A DNA stretch of 64,000 bases from Streptomyces broussonetiae (GTDB lineage Bacteria; Actinomycetota; Actinomycetes; Streptomycetales; Streptomycetaceae). The position numbers were made by a program, and so were the translations under genes. The DNA is taken from contig NZ_CP047020.1 in assembly GCF_009796285.1 (NCBI RefSeq), forward strand, positions 3,162,001 through 3,226,000, read 5' to 3'. Shown here in pieces: positions 28,101-35,845 of the stretch (the stretch's first letter is position 1; each line of letters begins with the position of its first letter). Below the pieces are notes generated by a model that was not told where the DNA came from, did not search any database, and saw only the letters and a program-made list of their open reading frames with translations.

Positions 28101-28745
28101 ATGCAGAAGGTCTACGCGCGTCGACGGCTGAGCATACTCGCGGCCCTTACCGGTTTCATGGCTTCCGCAGCACTGTTCAACTCCCCCGCCGCCTCCGCCG
28201 CCCTCCCCACCCCGGTCGGCGCCGCCACCGCCCGCAGCTACCTCTCCCGGCTCCCGGTCGCCACCGAGGACCGCACCGGCTACAGCCGCGACAAGTTCCC
28301 GACCTGGATCACCATCTCCGGCGCCTGCAACACCCGCGAGTGGATCCTCGAGCGGGACGGCGAGAGCGTCGTCACCAACTCGGCCTGCACCGCCACCAGC
28401 GGCAGCTGGTACTCCCCGTACGACGGCGCGACCTGGATCTCCCCGTCCGACGTCGACATCGACCACCTCGTGCCGCTCGCCGAGGCCTGGGACTCCGGTG
28501 CGAGCACGTGGACGACCGCCCAGCGGCAGGCCTTCGCCAACGACGTCACCCGTCCCCAGCTCCTGGCCGTCACCGACAACGTCAACCAGGCCAAGGGCGA
28601 CCAGGATCCGGCCACCTGGGTGCCGTCCCGCTCCGCGTACCTGTGCACCTACGTCCGCGCCTGGGTGCAGGTGAAGTACTACTACGACCTCTCGGTCGAC
28701 ACCGCCGAGAAGAACGCCCTGAGGAACCACCTCGCCGGCTGCTGA
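28101..28745 (+). CDS. Secreted HNH-family nuclease (DUF1524-type)
   Basis: The 214-residue protein has a signal peptide (residues 1-~34, AASAA) and a nuclease domain. DVDIDHLVPLAEAWDSGAS carries the D-H motif; later NDVTRPQLLAVTDNVNQAKGDQDPATWVP supplies the N and K/D of the His-Me finger. This is the GmrSD-C/DUF1524-like secreted nuclease common in Streptomyces, likely for extracellular DNA degradation. Paired Cys (ACNTREW and SACTA) suggest a disulfide. ATG follows a moderate site. Confidence 0.88.
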   Translation: MQKVYARRRLSILAALTGFMASAALFNSPAASAALPTPVGAATARSYLSRLPVATEDRTGYSRDKFPTWITISGACNTREWILERDGESVVTNSACTATSGSWYSPYDGATWISPSDVDIDHLVPLAEAWDSGASTWTTAQRQAFANDVTRPQLLAVTDNVNQAKGDQDPATWVPSRSAYLCTYVRAWVQVKYYYDLSVDTAEKNALRNHLAGC

Positions 28746-28770
28746 GGTTCGCGGCGGTGAGCAGCCGGGG

Positions 28771-28804
28771 GGCGGGGCCGGCCGGGCAGGGCCGCGGCCC
28801 CGCC
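28771..28804. terminator. Bidirectional hairpin terminator
   Basis: Perfect 10-bp arms GGCGGGGCCG (28771-28780) and CGGCCCCGCC (28795-28804) between the convergent nuclease and VTT genes. Confidence 0.75.
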
Positions 28805-28823
28805 TCGCCTGCGGCCCCCGGCG

Positions 28824-29441
28824 TCAGGAGGCCGGGCGGCGGCGCATCAGATAGCCCGCCGCCGCGCCCGCGCCGAACAGGGCGACAAGGGAGACACCCG
28901 TGGCGAGCCAGGTCGTACCGAGCCACTGGGCGCCGTAGTAGCCGAGGGCGACGCTGTAGGCGGCCCAGGACAGGCCGGCCAGCGCGGACCACGGAACGAA
29001 GTCACGGGCGCGGCGATGGGCGGCGCCCGCGCAGAAGGAGACGATCGAGCGGCCGGCGGGGGCGAAGCGGGCGAGCACGACGAGCGCGCCGCCGCCCCGG
29101 GACAGGGCATCGCCGAGACGTTCCTGCGCACCGGTCAGCCGCCGGGACCGGGCTATCGCCCGGTCCAGCCGCTCTCCGCCCCGCCAGGCCAGGCGATAGG
29201 CCACCAGATCGCCGAGGACCGAGGCGGTGGCCGCGCACAGGATCAGGGCCAGGGTGTCCGGCACACCGTGCGGGACCCGGCCAGCCGCCGCACCCGAGCC
29301 CGCCGCCGCGGCCGTACCCGCCGCGATGACGAGCACACCGCTCGGCAGGACCGGCACGAACACGTCGAGCAGCACGGACAGGGCCACCACGGCATAGATC
29401 CAAGGTCCGCCGGTCAGCGACCCCACACTCTCGAACACCAC
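28824..29441 (-). CDS. DedA/VTT-domain membrane protein
   Basis: The ~205-residue protein has an N-terminal hydrophobic VTT domain (LSVLLDVFVPVLPSGVLVIAAG), the re-entrant-loop-type motif FAPAGRSIVSFCAGAAHRRARDFVPWSALAG, and further membrane helices. The E/D-x(8)-P and G-R-x(n)-G patterns match DedA, a family of flippase-like proteins for undecaprenyl phosphate or lipid homeostasis. Two adjacent GTG codons (29441, 29438) could start it; GGGAG fits the second slightly better. Confidence 0.85.
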   Translation of the reverse strand: MVFESVGSLTGGPWIYAVVALSVLLDVFVPVLPSGVLVIAAGTAAAAGSGAAAGRVPHGVPDTLALILCAATASVLGDLVAYRLAWRGGERLDRAIARSRRLTGAQERLGDALSRGGGALVVLARFAPAGRSIVSFCAGAAHRRARDFVPWSALAGLSWAAYSVALGYYGAQWLGTTWLATGVSLVALFGAGAAAGYLMRRRPAS

Positions 29442-29666
29442 GACTCCCGTTGCTCCCCCGTTGACAGCCCAACAGCGTACGCCGGGGGTGTGACAGAAGG
29501 TTCCAGGGGGGCCGATGGGGCGATTCCGGACGTCTATTCACTCTGATGGCGCCCCCCGTGCGGCGGTACCGTCCCGCGCCCCTTAGCAACGTAGAGAGGC
29601 CAGTCTTCGGACAGAAGGCACGTATCCGAACAAAACGGCGCGCAAGCGCAGGAAAAGGTGCACATC

Positions 29667-30197
29667 ATGGTGGCAACCGTATACGCGGGCGCCCTCGCCG
29701 CAGCCCTGTTCGCGACCGGAAGCGCAAGTACCCCCAGCTTCTCGCTGGACACCAGCGGCGTGTTCACACCGTCGGCCAAGAGCGCGGCATCCAAGGCCCT
29801 GACGTACGACCAGAAGCTCGTCCCGACAGGCGCAATGATCAACGTCCGACAGCAGAGCCTGCCGAACGGCACCACGAAGATCGAGCTGCGGGTGGCGGGC
29901 CTCGTGCCCGGCCATCAGTACGGCGCCCACATCCACCAGAAGGCCTGCGGCGTCAAGCCCGACGACGCCGGCAAGCACTACCAGGACAAGGCCGGCACGG
30001 ACGCCGCCCACGTCAACAACAAGAACGAGGTCTGGCTCGACTTCAAGACCGACGCGCACGGCATCGGCCAGGCGACCACGCAGCACGGCTGGGCCTTCCG
30101 CAAGGGCCAGGCCGGCTCGCTGGTGATCCACAGCCAGCCGGGCACCAAGGGCAGCCGGGCGGCCTGCTTCAGCGTGCCGTTCGGCGGCGCGTCGTAA
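29667..30197 (+). CDS. Cu/Zn-superoxide-dismutase-like secreted protein
   Basis: The 176-residue protein has a weak signal-peptide-like N-terminus, then an SOD_Cu beta-barrel (IELRVAGLVPGHQYGAHIHQKACG) with the H-x-H copper pair at 88 and 90. A late IHSQPGTKGSRAACF matches the second Cys of the family disulfide. The zinc loop (HVNNKNEVWLDFKTDAHG) has few His, so the metal set looks incomplete. It may be a non-enzymatic or Cu-only member. ATG 29667 is preferred for its AGGAAAAGG spacing; GTG 29658 adds three residues. Confidence 0.8.
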   Translation: MVATVYAGALAAALFATGSASTPSFSLDTSGVFTPSAKSAASKALTYDQKLVPTGAMINVRQQSLPNGTTKIELRVAGLVPGHQYGAHIHQKACGVKPDDAGKHYQDKAGTDAAHVNNKNEVWLDFKTDAHGIGQATTQHGWAFRKGQAGSLVIHSQPGTKGSRAACFSVPFGGAS

Positions 30198-30219
30198 GCC
30201 CGCGACGGCCGCGGAACAA

Positions 30220-30258
30220 GGCGGCGCCCTTCCCCTCGCGGCAGGGAAGGGCGCCGCC
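30220..30258. terminator. Strong bidirectional terminator
   Basis: Perfect 15-bp arms GGCGGCGCCCTTCCC (30220-30234) and GGGAAGGGCGCCGCC (30244-30258), 9-nt loop, between the convergent SOD-like and DoxX genes. Confidence 0.9.
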
Positions 30259-30278
30259 GCGCGTCGGAGCCGTCGGGC

Positions 30279-30731
30279 TCAGGCCGCCATCGGCCTCTGC
30301 TCGGCGACCGGTTCGGCGCGCTCGGCCGTACGCCCGCCGAGGAGCCGGTCGAGCCCGAAGGCGCCCGAGCCGGTGAAGACCAGCAGGAAGAACGCCCAGC
30401 AGAACAGCACCGACAGCTCGCCGCCGTTCTGGATGGGCCACAGCGCGGCCTGCTGGTGGACGTCGAAGTAGGCGTACGCCATCGAGCCCGAGGCGACCAG
30501 CGCGGCCCCGCGAGTGCCGAGGCCGAGGAGCACCAGGGCGCCCGCGACCAGCTGGATCACGGCCGCGTACCAGCCCGGCCAGGTGCCGGCCGGGATCGCG
30601 GCACCGCCGCCCGCGGCACCACCGAGGACACCGAAGAGGGAGGCGGCGCCGTGCACGGCGAACAGCAGGCCGACGACGGCGCGGAACAGCGCGATCACGT
30701 ACGGCTGAGCGGAATCGAGGCGAGCGGACAT
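30279..30731 (-). CDS. DoxX-family membrane protein
   Basis: The 150-residue protein has four membrane helices. The DoxX signature is present: LFRAVVGLLFAVHGAASLFG, then WPGWYAAVIQLVAGALVLLGLGTRGAALVASGSMAYAYF. DoxX proteins are linked to thiosulfate/quinone or redox-stress membrane complexes (for example with SodA in Mycobacterium). It is notable that the convergent neighbour is SOD-like. An IdeR/DmdR1-type iron box lies 67 bp upstream. Confidence 0.85.
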   Translation of the reverse strand: MSARLDSAQPYVIALFRAVVGLLFAVHGAASLFGVLGGAAGGGAAIPAGTWPGWYAAVIQLVAGALVLLGLGTRGAALVASGSMAYAYFDVHQQAALWPIQNGGELSVLFCWAFFLLVFTGSGAFGLDRLLGGRTAERAEPVAEQRPMAA

Positions 30732-30797
30732 GGGGGTTCTCCTCTTCGGCGCCGGCCGGGGACGGGCCGGTCGTGGGGGACGGACCGATCGAGGAAC

Positions 30798-30816
30798 CCA
30801 GGTTAGGCGAACCTAA
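30798..30816 (-). promoter_or_regulatory. IdeR/DmdR1-type iron box
   Basis: AGGTTAGGCGAACCTAA matches 16 of 19 positions of the consensus TTAGGTTAGGCTAACCTAA. It lies upstream of doxX, overlapping a possible -10 (TAACCT, with TTGCAA 18 bp before it on the reverse strand). Iron-loaded DmdR1 should repress the gene here. Confidence 0.75.
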
Positions 30817-30878
30817 TCTGTACTTGCAACTTCAACATTCATCCGTAGTTCCGCTTCAGCCTGCGCTTTCGCACCCCC

Positions 30879-31112
30879 CTACGGGGTGCCGCCGCGCACC
30901 GACTGCCCCCTCACCTCCAGCCCCGCGAGCAGTTCGGCCGTCGCCTCGGCCACGGCCGCCACCGCCCGGTCGAAGACCTCGCGGTTGTGGGCGGCGGGGG
31001 CGCGGAAGCCCGAGACCTTCCGTACGTACTGCAGCGCGGCGGCGTGGATGTCCTCGTCCGTGGCCTCGTCGGACAGGACGGGCGGGCGCAGCGTTTTGAT
31101 ACTCCGGCACAT
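30879..31112 (-). CDS. DUF2277 small protein
   Basis: The 77-residue protein begins MCRSIKTLRPPV and continues EDIHAAALQYVRKVSGFRAPAAHN. This is the DUF2277 family hallmark: a MC-R-x-I-x-x-L-R-P-P start and Y-V-R-K-V-S-G. The function is unknown; the conserved N-terminal Cys may bind metal. ATG 31112 is preceded by GGGAG/GAGGG. The much longer open frame upstream is shadow sequence. Transcription could continue into doxX, but an iron box between them suggests doxX has its own promoter. Confidence 0.85.
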   Translation of the reverse strand: MCRSIKTLRPPVLSDEATDEDIHAAALQYVRKVSGFRAPAAHNREVFDRAVAAVAEATAELLAGLEVRGQSVRGGTP

Positions 31113-31205
31113 GCCCTCAGTCTCCCGCTCGCCGCACACCCCTGCGATGATCACGGCGAAGGCGGCCACCGAACTGCGGGGCCGACCGTCGAAAGGAACA
31201 GCCTC

Positions 31206-32123
31206 ATGGCTACCGAGAACAGCAGGAGCACCGAGAACACCGTGGCGGTCCTCGGGCCCGGCGGCACGGGCGGCCTGCTCGCCGCCCTGCTCGCCCGCGC
31301 CGGCCACCGCGTCGTCTGCCTGGCCCAGGACCGCACGGCCGACGCCTTGCGCCGCGACGGAATCACCGTCCGCAGCCCGCAGTTCGGCGAGTTCACCGCT
31401 TCCGTCGAGGCGGACACCGAACTGCGCGAACCGGTGACCGCCTGCCTGGTCACCGTCAAGCACACCGCGCTCGAGGCCGCCCTCACCCGCATCCCGCCGG
31501 CCGCACTCGGCGACGCCCTCGTCGTACCGCTGCTCAACGGCGTCGAACACCCGGCCGCGCTGCGCACCCGCTACCGTCCCGACCGGGTCGCCCCGGCGGT
31601 GATCCGCGTGGAGTCCACCCGCGTGGCCCCCGGCGTGATCGAGCACGGCAGCCCGTTCACCGAGATCGACCTCGCCGGGGACGGCGTGCCGCGCGCCCGC
31701 CTGGAGGCCCTGGCCGCCACCCTCACGGCCGCCGGTACGACCGCCCACGCGGTCGGGGACGAGACGGCGGCACTGTGGGCCAAGATGGCGTTCCTGGCCC
31801 CGTTCGCGCTGCTCACCACCCGGTACGGCCTCCCGCTCGGCGAGGCTCGCACCCGACACCGCGAGGAGCTTGCGGCCCTCGTCGCCGAGACCGCCGCGGT
31901 CAGCCGCGCCTGCGGCGCCCCCGCCGACCCGGATGCGGCCCTGACCCGGTACGACGCCTTCCCGCCCGCCGCCAAGTCGTCCATGCAGCGCGACGCGGAG
32001 GCCGGCCGGCCGCTGGAACTGGACGCCATCGGCGGGGCGCTGCTGCGCGCGGCCGGCCGGCACGGCGTACCGGCGCCGGTGACGGCCCGCCTGGTGCGGG
32101 AGATCCGGGCCGCCGGCCACTGA
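31206..32123 (+). CDS. 2-dehydropantoate 2-reductase (ketopantoate reductase) family
   Basis: The 305-residue protein has an NADP-binding Rossmann start (VAVLGPGGTGGLLAALLARAGHRVVCLAQD), the family's LLNGVEHPAALR and a C-terminal helical domain with SSMQRDAEAGRPLELDAIGGAL, the ApbA_C signature S-S-M-x-x-D-x-x-x-G-R-x-x-E-x-D. Full length. It reduces ketopantoate to pantoate or a similar 2-keto acid. ATG 31206 has AAAGGAA upstream. Confidence 0.88.
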   Translation: MATENSRSTENTVAVLGPGGTGGLLAALLARAGHRVVCLAQDRTADALRRDGITVRSPQFGEFTASVEADTELREPVTACLVTVKHTALEAALTRIPPAALGDALVVPLLNGVEHPAALRTRYRPDRVAPAVIRVESTRVAPGVIEHGSPFTEIDLAGDGVPRARLEALAATLTAAGTTAHAVGDETAALWAKMAFLAPFALLTTRYGLPLGEARTRHREELAALVAETAAVSRACGAPADPDAALTRYDAFPPAAKSSMQRDAEAGRPLELDAIGGALLRAAGRHGVPAPVTARLVREIRAAGH

Positions 32124-32253
32124 CACACGAGGGGGCGGCGGGCGGGCGGCGGCTCGTCGCCCCGCCGCCCCCTCGCCACCCGTTCGGCTGAACCTCCCCC
32201 GCATCCCACGATCGCGCTCGCCTCTCAAAATCGAACAGGCGTAGCATTGCCGC

Positions 32254-32601
32254 GTGGTGACGACCCCCGAATTCCCCAGTGACCTCCTCGCCGGTCAGGA
32301 GGAGCTGCATCAGGTCAGGGCCGAGCTGTCGGCCCTGCTCAAGCGGCTGCCGTGGTCGGTCGAGCCGATGGCCGGGTTCAGCGACGACAACGGCTGGCGC
32401 AAGGCGGAGCGGCCCGCCTCTCCGGGCTGGACGACGGACGAGCAGGCCGAGGTGGAGAAGCTGCGCCGGCGCGAGCACGAGCTGGCGGTGTTCGTCAGCA
32501 CGCACCGCTTCTGGGCCGAGGTCGCGGCGGCGGACCGGATGGAGATGCGCAGCCGCCTGAAGCACGCGCACGAGCGGGCGGAGGAAGAAGCGGAGGAGTA
32601 A
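32254..32601 (+). CDS. Conserved hypothetical helical protein
   Basis: The 115-residue soluble protein is rich in charged helices (LLAGQEELHQVRAELSALLKRLP, EQAEVEKLRRREHELAVFVSTHRFWAEV). It has no TM or signal peptide. I know it only as a Streptomyces-conserved small protein next to a tRNA. GTG start at 32254. Confidence 0.75.
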   Translation: MVTTPEFPSDLLAGQEELHQVRAELSALLKRLPWSVEPMAGFSDDNGWRKAERPASPGWTTDEQAEVEKLRRREHELAVFVSTHRFWAEVAAADRMEMRSRLKHAHERAEEEAEE

Positions 32602-32605
32602 AAGG

Positions 32606-32639
32606 GGAAAGCCCCCGACCCTGCGGCCGGAGGCTTTCC
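32606..32639. terminator. Hairpin terminator between hypothetical gene and tRNA
   Basis: 8-bp arms GGAAAGCC (32606-32613) and GGCTTTCC (32632-32639). It sits just after the forward gene and just after the reverse-strand tRNA 3' end, so it may serve both. Confidence 0.7.
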
Positions 32640-32641
32640 AC

Positions 32642-32716
<75 letters not shown>

Positions 32717-32896
32717 CGAACACCCGGACCAGCGCCCAGGACGAGTTGACAGCCTACCTTGCCGGGACCGGTGCACCGCAAACCCGTTCCGGCGGCGGTC
32801 AGGGGTGTCGGGGGGTTATCCCCACCCCGATTCCGGGAGTCTCCCCGATTCCCGGCCAGGTCTTGATCATTTACCGTCGTCACAGACCGAGACACT

Positions 32897-32922
32897 CCGG
32901 CCCGCCGCACCCGGCGGGCCGG
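32897..32922 (+). promoter_or_regulatory. Leader hairpin next to a ribosome site
   Basis: Perfect 10-bp arms CCGGCCCGCC (32897-32906) and GGCGGGCCGG (32913-32922), 6-nt loop, ending just before the GGGGGAG ribosome site of the lipoprotein gene. It could attenuate translation or be an upstream terminator. Confidence 0.55.
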
Positions 32923-32940
32923 TTCAGGGGGAGATTACGC

Positions 32941-33720
32941 ATGGCCCGTACGACCCGTTCCGTTCCCGCCCGCGCCGCCCTCGTGGCTGCCGTCACCGGA
33001 GTGCTCGTCGCGGGGGTCAGCGCCTGCGGCGCCTCCGCCGACGACGACAAGCACCCCGACCACCGGTCCTTCGCGCTGCACGGCCGCACGCTCACCGTCG
33101 ACTCCGACGACGCGGGGCTGGAGATCGTCGCCGCGAAGGGGACCCGGGCGGGGACGGTCCAGGTGACCCGGTGGTTCAAGGGGAAGGTCGTCGTCGGCGG
33201 CACGCCCCGGGTCAGCTGGTCCTTCCAGGACGACCGGCTGAAGCTGCGCATGCACTGCTCCGGGTTCATCGCCGACTGCTCGGCCAAGTACCGGATCGAG
33301 GTGCCGCAGGGAGTCGGGGTCAGCGTCGACGAGGGGAGCGGCAGCGTGCAGGCGCACGGATTCGCCGACACGCTCGGCATCCGCACCAGCAACGGCTCCG
33401 TGCACGTCACCGACTCCACCGGCCCGCTGGACCTGCACTCGGACAACGGCTCGGTGCGCGCGGAGGTCTCCGCGCCCCGGGTGCGGGCCGAGACCAGCAA
33501 CGGCTCGGTCGATCTCACTCTCGGCCGGGTGCCGGACCGCGTGGACGCCAGGTCCGACAACGGCGCGGTGACGGTCGCACTGCCCCGCGCCACCTACCAC
33601 GTGACGGCGCAGTCGGACAACGGAGGGGTGTCGGTGTCCGTGCCCCGGGACGACAAGAGCCCGCACACCGTGTCCGCGGACTCCTCGAACGGCAAGGTAA
33701 CGGTCCGTACGGCGAACTGA
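32941..33720 (+). CDS. DUF4097 beta-helix lipoprotein
   Basis: The 259-residue protein has a signal peptide with lipobox VSAC (Cys29), so it is membrane anchored outside the cell. The domain repeats a short strand unit: VDEGSGSVQAHG, RTSNGSVHVTD, HSDNGSVRAEV, ETSNGSVDLTL, RSDNGAVTVAL, QSDNGGVSVSV, DSSNGKVTVRT. Seven [ST/D]-[DN]-G-[SA]-V units are typical of DUF4097 right-handed beta structure. Function is unknown; adhesin-like or envelope sensing is guessed in the family. A GC hairpin sits in the leader. Confidence 0.87.
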   Translation: MARTTRSVPARAALVAAVTGVLVAGVSACGASADDDKHPDHRSFALHGRTLTVDSDDAGLEIVAAKGTRAGTVQVTRWFKGKVVVGGTPRVSWSFQDDRLKLRMHCSGFIADCSAKYRIEVPQGVGVSVDEGSGSVQAHGFADTLGIRTSNGSVHVTDSTGPLDLHSDNGSVRAEVSAPRVRAETSNGSVDLTLGRVPDRVDARSDNGAVTVALPRATYHVTAQSDNGGVSVSVPRDDKSPHTVSADSSNGKVTVRTAN

Positions 33721-33794
33721 CCGGCCCGTGTGTTCGTCTCCTACGGGTGGGAGAATGACTCCACCCAGGGCGGACCACAGCACGGGAGAGGGAT

Positions 33795-35186
33795 GTGACG
33801 GCGACACCGGGCACGCCAGCGACGCGGACGTACCCGCCGTCGACCGCACGGGTCCGGGGCGGGTCCTCGGCTCTGCGCGACACCCTCACCCTGATGAGCC
33901 TGCCGCTGCTGGCCGCGCTCGCCCTGCCCGCCGCGTTCGCCGGCGGCGGCACCCGGCGCTGGTTCGGCGGGCGGGCGGAGAGCCAGCGCGCCGAGGCGCA
34001 GGCCGCGAAGGACGCCGCGGCCACCGCTTTCTACGAACTCGACACCGCCCAGCGGGAGTTGAGCATCTCCGTCGAGACCATCACGGCCGTGGACGACTCC
34101 CCCGCAGCCCGACGCGTCGCGAGCGACTTCGCCGCGCTCGGCCTGCGGATCGACGAGGTCAGCCAGCGCTACATCCAGGCCGTCGACGCCCATGATCTCG
34201 ACCGGGACGACCTGGAGGCCTCGGCCGCGTCCCGTGCCCGCTCGGAGCTGACCGCCGCCAAGGACGAACTGCTGCGCACCAGGCAGGAGCTGGACCGGTT
34301 CGGCAGCTCGCTCGCACCGCTGCTGGGCAAGGCGGAGACCCAGCTGGCCCGGGTGGCGCCCGCCGTGGAGCGGGCCCGGCAGGCCCTGCTGGCCGCGAGC
34401 AACGCCCTGGACGCCGCGCGCGAGAAGGGCCTGCGGGCCGACGACCTCGCGGGCCGGCTCGCCGCCCTCTCGCCCGAGCTGACGAAGCTGAACCAGGGCG
34501 CCGGGCAGCACGGTGTGCAGCAGACGCTGGAGCGGGCCGAGCGGGTGCAGCGGGAGGCCGGGGCGATCCGGGCCGAGGCCGAGCGGCTGCCGGCGCTGGC
34601 GGCCGAGACCGACCACCGGCTGGTCTCGCTGCGGACCAGGGCGCAGGCGCTGACCACACGGGCCGGGCAGGTGGACCCGGTGCTGAGCGAGCTGCGGCGG
34701 CGGTTCGCGGCGGCCTGCTGGCAGGACCTCCAGCAGGTGCCCGAGCAGGCGGCGCAGAACGTTCGGCAGGCCGAGCTGAAGCTCCGCGAGGCGCAGTCCG
34801 CGCGGGAGGCCCAGCGCTGGCCGGACGCCACGTCGCTGCTGTCCACCGTACGGGCGCTGCTGAACACCACGGACGAGGCCGTGTCGGCCGCCGGAGAGCG
34901 GCTGACCAGGCTGAACGCCGTGCAGAAGGATCCGCAGGCGGAGATCGAGCGGACCCGGTTCGCGATCCGGGACGCCCAGCGGCTGGCCATGAGCGGACGT
35001 ACGGCCCCCGACCCCCGGCATGCCGCTCCGCTGGACGAGGCGGTGGGACGGCTGGAGCGGGCTGTCGCCACGCTGCAGGGGCGGCACCCCGACTACTGGC
35101 ATTTCCTGACGGAGACGGATGCCGTGCGCCGGGCTGCGGCGGGGGTGGTTGCGCGGATTCGCGAGGAGCGCGGGGGCGGGCGCTGA
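33795..35186 (+). CDS. Membrane-anchored coiled-coil hypothetical protein
   Basis: The 463-residue protein has one N-terminal hydrophobic segment (LMSLPLLAALALPAAFAGG, residues ~33-52). A long coiled-coil region follows from ~60 to 400, with heptad-rich stretches (RSELTAAKDELLRTRQELDRFGSSL, EAGAIRAEAERLPALAAETDHRL). It resembles septation or scaffold proteins in layout only; I cannot name a family. GTG start at 33795 with GGGAGAGGGAT upstream. The C-terminal segment ends in a conserved PDYWHFLTE motif. Confidence 0.75.
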   Translation: MTATPGTPATRTYPPSTARVRGGSSALRDTLTLMSLPLLAALALPAAFAGGGTRRWFGGRAESQRAEAQAAKDAAATAFYELDTAQRELSISVETITAVDDSPAARRVASDFAALGLRIDEVSQRYIQAVDAHDLDRDDLEASAASRARSELTAAKDELLRTRQELDRFGSSLAPLLGKAETQLARVAPAVERARQALLAASNALDAAREKGLRADDLAGRLAALSPELTKLNQGAGQHGVQQTLERAERVQREAGAIRAEAERLPALAAETDHRLVSLRTRAQALTTRAGQVDPVLSELRRRFAAACWQDLQQVPEQAAQNVRQAELKLREAQSAREAQRWPDATSLLSTVRALLNTTDEAVSAAGERLTRLNAVQKDPQAEIERTRFAIRDAQRLAMSGRTAPDPRHAAPLDEAVGRLERAVATLQGRHPDYWHFLTETDAVRRAAAGVVARIREERGGGR

Positions 35187-35305
35187 GCGGGAATCCGCCG
35201 GCGCCCCCGGCGGAGCGTCGCGGTGCCGTCGGTTGCATGGTCCCGTACCACGGGCGGATAGTGATGTGGATGCATGGCCTCCGCTAGCGCCCGAGGGAGG
35301 CGGAC

Positions 35306-35845
35306 ATGGCCACACACGCAGTGCACACGAAACCGCGGCGGCGGATCCAGTTCGATCAGCATCTGCCCGTCGACCACCGGCTGAACACGGTCTACCGGGT
35401 CGGCGCGGGCCTGATCGGCGCGTTCCTCGTCGCCTTCGGCATCCTGGGCCTGATCGACCACATCGGCTTCTTCAACACCGGCGGTGCGACGGTCGCCGGA
35501 CTGAACACCAACGGCACGCTGAGCGTGCTGTCGATCGTCGTCGGGGCGATCCTGCTCGCCGGCATGGCGGTGGGCGGGAACGTCGCCTCCACGCTGAACA
35601 TGGTGTTCGGAGTGCTGTTCCTGCTGGCCGGCTTCCTGTTCCTGGGGCTGCTGGACACGACGTCCAACTTCCTGGCGTTCAAGATCCAGAACGTGTTCTT
35701 CAGCTTCATCGTGGGCCTGCTGCTGATGACCTTCGGCATGTACGGCAGGGTCGGCTCGACCCTGCCGCACGACAACCCCTACTGGCGGGCCCGCCATCCC
35801 GCGGGGGACGAGCCCGAGGGCCGTGCACCCGATCAGGTGCGGTAG
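35306..35845 (+). CDS. DUF4383 membrane protein
   Basis: The 179-residue protein has four TM helices. LPVDHRLNTVYRVGAGLIGAFLVAFGILGLIDH is the DUF4383 opening, and repeat-like hydrophobic blocks end with LPHDNPYW. The family is conserved in actinobacteria without known function. ATG 35306 has GGGAGGCGG just upstream. Its last 13 bp overlap the convergent amidase-domain gene. Confidence 0.85.
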   Translation: MATHAVHTKPRRRIQFDQHLPVDHRLNTVYRVGAGLIGAFLVAFGILGLIDHIGFFNTGGATVAGLNTNGTLSVLSIVVGAILLAGMAVGGNVASTLNMVFGVLFLLAGFLFLGLLDTTSNFLAFKIQNVFFSFIVGLLLMTFGMYGRVGSTLPHDNPYWRARHPAGDEPEGRAPDQVR

